DNA of 64,000 nucleotides from Symbiodinium microadriaticum (lineage: Eukaryota > Sar > Dinophyceae > Suessiales > Symbiodiniaceae), in assembly GCA_001939145.1 (NCBI GenBank), contig LSRX01000288.1:187183-251182 (forward strand), read 5' to 3'. Made by a program: the position numbers and the translations under genes. The notes beneath the pieces were generated by a model, which did no database searches, was not told the DNA's origin, and was given only the letters and a program-made list of their open reading frames with translations. Of the stretch, positions 58,684-64,000 are shown in pieces. How positions within the stretch are numbered: position 1 is the first letter of the stretch; each line of letters starts with the position of its first letter.

Positions 58684-59952
58684 CTGGGTGGCACTTTGGG
58701 AAACTTTAAAATTTCCTTTGTGATTCCCATAGAGGTACCTATTCATCAATACTTTTCACGGCCCCAAAACTACAACCCAGATTATTATAACGACTACGAC
58801 GACTACTACGACTACTACTGCCACTGTCATTGCTGCCGCTGCTGCTTACAGGCGTCGTCTGTTTTTGCTGACAGCCTCTCCAGTAGTCTATATGTATATA
58901 TGTATAAACACAGGGTGCGACTATATATAGCGTAAACAATGTCTCACTCTTTTGCCTGGTGGAAGTGGAAGTCTTTGGCATCTTCTGCAGCAGGCGCCAG
59001 CTCCGGAACCCTCGAGTGACTTCGCCCTTCTTGAAAACGCCTCTTGCCTTTCTCTGCTTGGTGTTGTTGCCCTTCGGGCTTATGTTTGAAGAAAGCTTCT
59101 TGACTGTAGGCCCTCTGGCTTGGAGCTGAAGGATTTAGGTTCAAGGGTAGGCTGGCTGCGAGAAAGGCCTTACAAACGGTGTAATGACTGTTCAGAGATA
59201 GAGTTCAGTGAGAAGCTTCTGCGGGGTCCGATGTCATCTCAGCAAATACCCTTGTGTCTGTCCCATGGTGGCCATGCCAAGAATTCAGCAGCATACCTGT
59301 CGAACTGGGTAGGGCTCGATGTTATCGAGGGATTGCAGGGTCTCATTTACATTCACAGACTGAAACTCGTCTCTTACGACTCGTGATGATTAGGAGAACC
59401 ATCATCATTTAGCAAGGGGGTCTCAGTGTAGAAGCCTTTCACTTTTCGGCTCCGTTCAAGTTGCGGCCCAAGCCGCAGGGGGCAGCTCCAAAATAAAATC
59501 CTGTGGTTTGTCCGCAGGCTTTATCTTGGGCTTTGGCCACTGGTGGTATTAAAACCGATGAAAGCCCTACTCCCTAAACCCTCTAAACCTTCAAGACTGG
59601 GCTCGGCCTTGCTAAGTCGGAGGGAAAACCCCTCAAGACCACATGCCTCGCCTGGATTGTCCTAGTGTGAGCGCCAAAAACCTTGAACCCTAAACTAAAC
59701 CCTAGGGTGCAGAAGAAGCTTAGGAAGATGGCAATTGCCTCATGGCGGTGGATGCTCCGCTCCCCGGCTGGTCTCTTCGGGTCCACGCTCAGCTTGCCAA
59801 GCGTTCGTGCAACCATAGATGTACGGTATATAGGTATAGTATAGTGTCCTATCATATACTATACCATTATTCACTAGTACCTCGCTGACTCAGAAAAGGG
59901 ACTGTGTCCTAGTGCGGGATCAGAAACAGATTCTGAATTTCACATTTGAAAG
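58684..59952. other. Stretch with weak coding signals
   Basis: A minus-strand stretch at 58950-59140 (HKPEGQQHQAEKGKRRFQEG) and a + stretch at 59190-59386 look protein-like without clean borders. Telomere-like CCCTAAACC words and a dispersed motif copy lie at 59570-59710. Confidence 0.4.
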
Positions 59953-60174
59953 TGTGTCGGTAGGTTTTCTGAACTCTTGCTGCATGACCCCGAACGCCAC
60001 CAAGCCGGCGAAGTCCCACAAAATCTGTGCCCGGGTCCTGAGAGGTTTGTAGCCCCAAGTGCCACAGTGGCAAACCGCGATGTTAATTCACTTCTTACTC
60101 TTCCCAATGTACCCGAAGCAGGGCTGGAAGCCGCCAAGGATGAATGGCATACGCCCCACCATGGCAATCTGTGA
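59953..60174 (+). CDS. Candidate terminal exon
   Basis: After AAAG the frame reads CVGRFSELLLHDPERHQAGE, then VPQNLCPGPERFVAPSATVA and AAKDEWHTPHHGNL, with stop TGA at 60172-60174 (73 residues). Codon choice is coding-like. A competing + frame (60059-60298) is less convincing. No family recognised. Confidence 0.38.
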   Translation, partial: CVGRFSELLLHDPERHQAGEVPQNLCPGPERFVAPSATVANRDVNSLLTLPNVPEAGLEAAKDEWHTPHHGNL

Positions 60175-61020
60175 TGAAGACAACTTCCTGCAGAAGTGGG
60201 TGCTTGGGCCGTACACTTTTTACGGTTGGCTTCACGATTCAGTCGTGGGGATTGCAAGACTTCCCTGGAGAAAGTCGAAAAGCAACCTGAAATTTTAAAC
60301 TCCTGCTATCTCATGCTTGTATCAGACTCTATCACCCAAGGCGGTAGAAGCTGTGGCTCTAAAGGCCGCGAGAACTTAACATCTCGAAGCCTCAAGCTGT
60401 GGCTGAGGCCTACGACGAGACCACAGGATTAATCCGGCACACCGGAGGAAAGTGCCTGGATGCCTCTGTGAGAGAGGTGGGCCTTTGGGGCTTGCAGGGT
60501 TCAGTTTAGATTTAGCATTGCGTTGAGTTGAGTTGGGCCTGGGGCCTTAAACTGAAAACGCTACCCTAAATCGCTTAAACCCCGAACGAGATTCTTAACA
60601 AACCTAAGAGACCGTTTGTGCTATGCTCATTGAGCTTGTTAGCCGCGAACCGGAATCAGTGATGGGAGCACACTGCGAAATGACCCCATCTCAAATTTCA
60701 CAGCGTGGACTCGAGTGCGTTGCTTGCTTATCTCTCAGGGGGTGGCTCGTAAAGGTTGCAAACCCGACCCTGCGCCTTCAACCCTCGCCCGGTTTGTGAA
60801 GTTGTAAACGTCCGACGAAAGCAGGCAGGTTTTCCCTGAACCGTTCTGGCTGAGTCCGAGTTGCGAGAGCGCAAACCCAAAAGCACAGCAGCTCAGCTCA
60901 TCATGCCACGAGGCCCCGGGAGGATTGGTGCACCTTTGGTCCTGTGACAGCAGTGCCTCGATTTGAGTTTTAGCCTCTCATATCAATCTTCACAACCCTC
61001 ACTGCAGCTTCTAGTAGAAG
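60175..61020. other. Stretch without a confident gene
   Basis: Holds decayed CCCTAAA words (about 60540-60590) and a motif copy at about 60845-60880. Confidence 0.5.
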
Positions 61021-61215
61021 TACAAGCAGCAGCAGCAGTAGAAGTAGCGGAAGCGGTGTCGGTGGCAGTACCAGTATTCGTCGTAGTCGTAGTAGTAGTA
61101 GTCGTCGTCGTCGTCGTAGTAGTAGTAGTAGCAGTAGCAGTAGCAGTAGCAGTAGCAGTAGCAGTAGCAGTAGCAGTAGCAGTAGCAGTAGCAGTAGCAG
61201 TAGCAGTAGCAGTAG
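61021..61215. repeat. AGC/GTC then AGTAGC array
   Basis: GTCGTC and AGTAGT triplets lead into a clean AGTAGC hexamer array that runs into an assembly gap. Confidence 0.93.
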
Positions 61216-61478
61216 NNNNNNNNNNNNNNNNNNNNNNNNNNNNNNNNNNNNNNNNNNNNNNNNNNNNNNNNNNNNNNNNNNNNNNNNNNNNNNNNNNNNN
61301 NNNNNNNNNNNNNNNNNNNNNNNNNNNNNNNNNNNNNNNNNNNNNNNNNNNNNNNNNNNNNNNNNNNNNNNNNNNNNNNNNNNNNNNNNNNNNNNNNNNN
61401 NNNNNNNNNNNNNNNNNNNNNNNNNNNNNNNNNNNNNNNNNNNNNNNNNNNNNNNNNNNNNNNNNNNNNNNNNNNNNN
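61216..61478. other. Assembly gap (263 N)
   Basis: Run of N inside the triplet array; real length unknown. Sequence resumes as GGC/GCA triplets. Confidence 0.99.
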
Positions 61479-62384
61479 GCAGCGGCGGCGGCGGCGGCGG
61501 CGGCGGCAGCAGCAGCAGCAGCAGTGCTGCTTGCTGCTCACTTGTCCTAATTATCCTAATTATTGCTGCTCGTGCGGATATTGCGACGGCTGCGATAGTC
61601 GCAAGCACTAGCTGCCTCTCCTGTTGCTGCTGCCGCAGGGCTGCTGACGTGGTTCAGAGGTACGGAAAGGCAAACATGCACAAACGGATTTGTCCTGAGC
61701 CGTGGTGCCCAACTCCCAGGCAACGAGAACCAGATGTGGGAGTGGGATTCTGGCAACACTGGCAGGGTGAAGAACAAATATGGCATTTGCCTGGATGCAC
61801 CCCGCCCACAGGCGGGCCGACGGGCAGATCGCTCATAGAATGTGAGGGGTGTCCTGATCCTCTGTCAAGGATGCATTTCGATTAGGTGATTAGGGCTCCT
61901 GGCGGTGTATTCCAGGCCTCAGTTCCTATTTGCATTCTTCGTCTGCAGTCCGGCTACAGAGGTGGAGGAGGCTTGGAGTTGAGCTCATCCCTGGTCAGGA
62001 CGTGGGGAGTGGTGTGCACATGTGGACCTGCAAAAAGGCGATCACCAATCAGAGATGGCGCTTCGTCCCCGCCGGCACGGAGACCAGGGCCATGAGTTAA
62101 AGGTTTGGAGTGAGAGAAGAGAAGCAAAGGCCGTTCGGTTCGTCTTAGGAAGCTCTTCCCAGTCAAAGCGAGCGCGGCCTGAGGAGAATTTCACCACGGC
62201 CGCGCCTTCCTCTACGAGCACCGCCTCGGGCTCTCCCGAGGAGACGACGATCCTCGGAAGACTGAAAGATACAGAGCACAGGATTCCCAGCTGCCTCTGC
62301 TTGCGCCTCTGCTTGCTGCCGGAGAGTGACCGTCAACCAAAGCAACACAGTTTGGCAAAGGCAAAGTCATGGCGATCCTCTCAG
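61479..62384. other. Probable upstream part of the following gene
   Basis: Protein-like + strand stretches at 61649-61882 (contains ICPEPWCPTPRQREPDVGVG) and 62140-62264 (SKRARPEENFTTAAPSSTST) may be exons of the 62.4-63.5 kb gene, but borders were not resolved. Confidence 0.4.
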
Positions 62385-63487
62385 GTCTTAGTATTCGTAA
62401 GAAGCCAATTTCCGCTAAGGAGCACGACAGCAGGGCCGACGACTACTACGACCACGACGCCCGAGCCGTTGTCTGCTTTTCGAAACTGCCAGCTGGAGCC
62501 GCAGGGATCTTTGTAAGAGTCTGCAAAGGGCAAGCTCAAGCATGCAAGGATGACTGCACGAACTACGTATTCTCTTGAGAATGTACTCGAAGTCTCTATC
62601 GTGCTTCTCCCATTCAGCCGGCGAGAAGGTAGCAAGGCCTGCAAGTCCTACTGCAGAGCTAATTGTCACATGACAGCTGTGCTGTGCGCCATCGAAGGAG
62701 CGTACGGCGCAGGCGTACGGCTCTTCTCAGTACTACGATAGCCAGAACTGCCTCCCCTAAGCCCTGTATGGTTCCCCGCTGACGTACGCATCACGGCGGC
62801 CCGAATATCTCCCAGAGCTCGCGAGGAGCCACTCGTGGAAGGCTCCGGCTGCAAGCTCCTCGAGGTCGCCGAGGGCACGGAGCCTTTCGGCTCGATTATG
62901 AATTCTTTTGGATGTACAGCTTTCTCGGATGTGACGCATCTTCAAGCTGTTGCAGTGTTATGCAGTGTTGACTCTTTCCAACGACGGTGAACCTTAACCT
63001 TCCTCGAAGTTGCGGTGGAAGCGAGAGAAGTCTCCAAGGGTACACTGGGGGTTGTAAACCCATGGTTTCTGGGTTGAAGCTTCCTGCCGTCTGCTCGACA
63101 AGTCCAGCGTCAGGTATGATTTGGGCGAGAATGGGCAGGACTTGCGAACAGTCGCCATGAAAGCGATGAAAGCGAACCAGCCCGAACCTGACAGCTTGAT
63201 TCGGCCTCCCTACTTTTCCTTCTACTCGGGAAGTGCAGACAGCGTAAGTTCTGCAGGAGACAGCCGGCCGCCATGCTTGCTTGAAGAAGCTTCGCAATGT
63301 GTCGGAGGCGCGTATTCACACGATTCTCGCCTTGTATTTCCCAGTATTCGAAAGATTAAAGTTCGCTTCGCCATGCAGCGCCAGGGTTTGCAGCGCGATG
63401 GCCATGACCCGCAAACCTGACACCTGTGTTCCGCATCCGTGCAGTTCCAGATTGAAAAGACTCCTGCGCCATATCCCTCGACGGTAA
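62385..63487 (+). CDS. Unrecognised multi-exon protein gene
   Basis: 62385-62512 starts after CTCAG with G, reads LSIRKKPISAKEHDSRADDY on to FSKLPAGAAGIF, and ends at a strong GTAAGA donor. 62637-62729 (31 codons, phase 0 to 0) reads ACKSYCRANCHMTAVLCAIE, then GAYGAGVRLFS, GTACTA donor. 62826 onward (AG then G, phase 0) reads EPLVEGSGCKLLEVAEGTEP. These join in phase. Further on, 63114-63243 reads YDLGENGQDLRTVAMKAMKA on to PPYFSFYSGSADS, with a canonical GTAAGT donor. From 63257 a different frame reads LKKLRNVSEARIHTILALYF, then PVFERLKF, ending at 63487. An unplaced piece lies between about 62870 and 63113. Cys-rich in exon 2; family not recognised. Confidence 0.48.
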
Positions 63488-63719
63488 CCGAGGTCTAGTA
63501 GAAGGTATCGACGTCATAGATCACCGCCATAAACTTCAGCAACTAGGTGGACCTGCAGAGCGTGAGATATGCAGCTCTGCCAGGCAGACACCCTTGTCCA
63601 CTCTCTTGGCCGGTCGCTGGGCTGCTATGTTTGTCATTTGTCACCACACTTTGCATTTCTGTCACCGGGTTGCTTTCTGTTACTACATGCATACTGAATT
63701 CTGAATTCTAAGCAGATAA
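63488..63719. other. 3' flank
   Basis: No feature seen. Confidence 0.5.
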
Positions 63720-64000
63720 GAAATACATGAATTTGAATGAGTCACTGCATGAAGGAGCCAAGGGGACGAACAGATGGAATGAATGAGTGAAATGGCATGA
63801 AACGAAATGGGATGGAATAAAATGAAATCAATGAATGAATGGATGACTGGAATGAAAGGATGGATGAATGAACGAACAAATGAATGACATGAAACGACAT
63901 GCAATGGAACGGAATGCACGCATGCATGGAATGACTGAATGGAATGGTGGAATGAATTTATGAATGAATGAAGAATGAAGGAATGAGGGGATGAAGGAAT
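63720..64000. repeat. Degenerate GAATG/GATG array at right edge
   Basis: AATGAATG, GGATGGATGAATG and GGAATG units in imperfect tandem, continuing past the window end. Confidence 0.9.

Noticed and set aside
63683..63927. Minus-strand ORFs rich in His/Ser/Ile at the right edge
   Set aside because: Translations of the GAATG/GATG array.

Overview
This window looks like nuclear DNA of a dinoflagellate, probably a Symbiodiniaceae or Suessiales type. Support from the sequence: sparse coding; short exons that usually begin just after AG and with G; donors that include GC as well as GT; heavy microsatellite load; scattered TTTAGGG-type telomere-like words; degenerate tetranucleotide and TATAG-rich tracts; and spliced-leader-like words (ending GCTCAAG) just upstream of the three longest credible genes. 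No bacterial operons, no rRNA genes and no convincing intact tRNA gene were seen. All identifications were made by eye; no alignment or gene predictor was run.

Layout. 0-1.8 kb: 3' part of a mitochondrial carrier gene (+), cut by the window edge. 6.8-9.1 kb: a small membrane-protein gene (+) resembling the COPI-associated/TVP15 family, with at least one GC donor. 9.3-11.3 kb: an unrecognised gene on the minus strand, facing it, rebuilt from four phase-compatible exons. 12.5-14.5 kb: isolated exon candidates. 17.5-20.2 kb: pieces of a glycosyltransferase with a DXD motif (+). 22.7-27.2 kb: scattered unassigned exons (+). 27.9-29.2 kb: a secreted cysteine-rich protein gene, apparently with one 107-bp intron. 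33.5-36.5 kb: an unrecognised multi-exon gene (+). 36.6-39.3 kb: an intron-poor gene for a type II membrane glycoprotein with a Thr/Ser-rich mucin-like linker, split by two compensating frameshifts. 41-46.8 kb: mostly non-coding, with isolated exon candidates. 47.8-49.5 kb: an intronless SET-domain protein gene. 51.6-53.05 kb: another unrecognised multi-exon gene (+). 53.3 kb: a membrane-protein exon (-). 55.6-60.2 kb: scattered exons and huge trinucleotide/hexanucleotide arrays that read as poly-Thr. 61.2-61.5 kb: an assembly gap inside an AGTAGC array. 62.4-63.5 kb: an unrecognised multi-exon gene (+). The 3' edge is a GAATG/GATG-type array.

The main overall pattern is two gene styles side by side: intron-rich genes with tiny exons, and three long, nearly or fully intronless ORFs, each preceded within 26-142 bases by a decayed spliced-leader-like word. 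This fits the known dinoflagellate process in which trans-spliced mRNA is reverse-transcribed and reinserted. Around these sit many decayed AAACCCTAAACCC words and a dispersed GTGNGAGTCGAAACCC motif that resembles a tRNA B box.

Caution: in sequence of about 50% GC, random frames often look protein-like. Single-exon candidates are given low confidence. Multi-exon calls rest on phase-compatible AG and GT/GC junctions, read manually.
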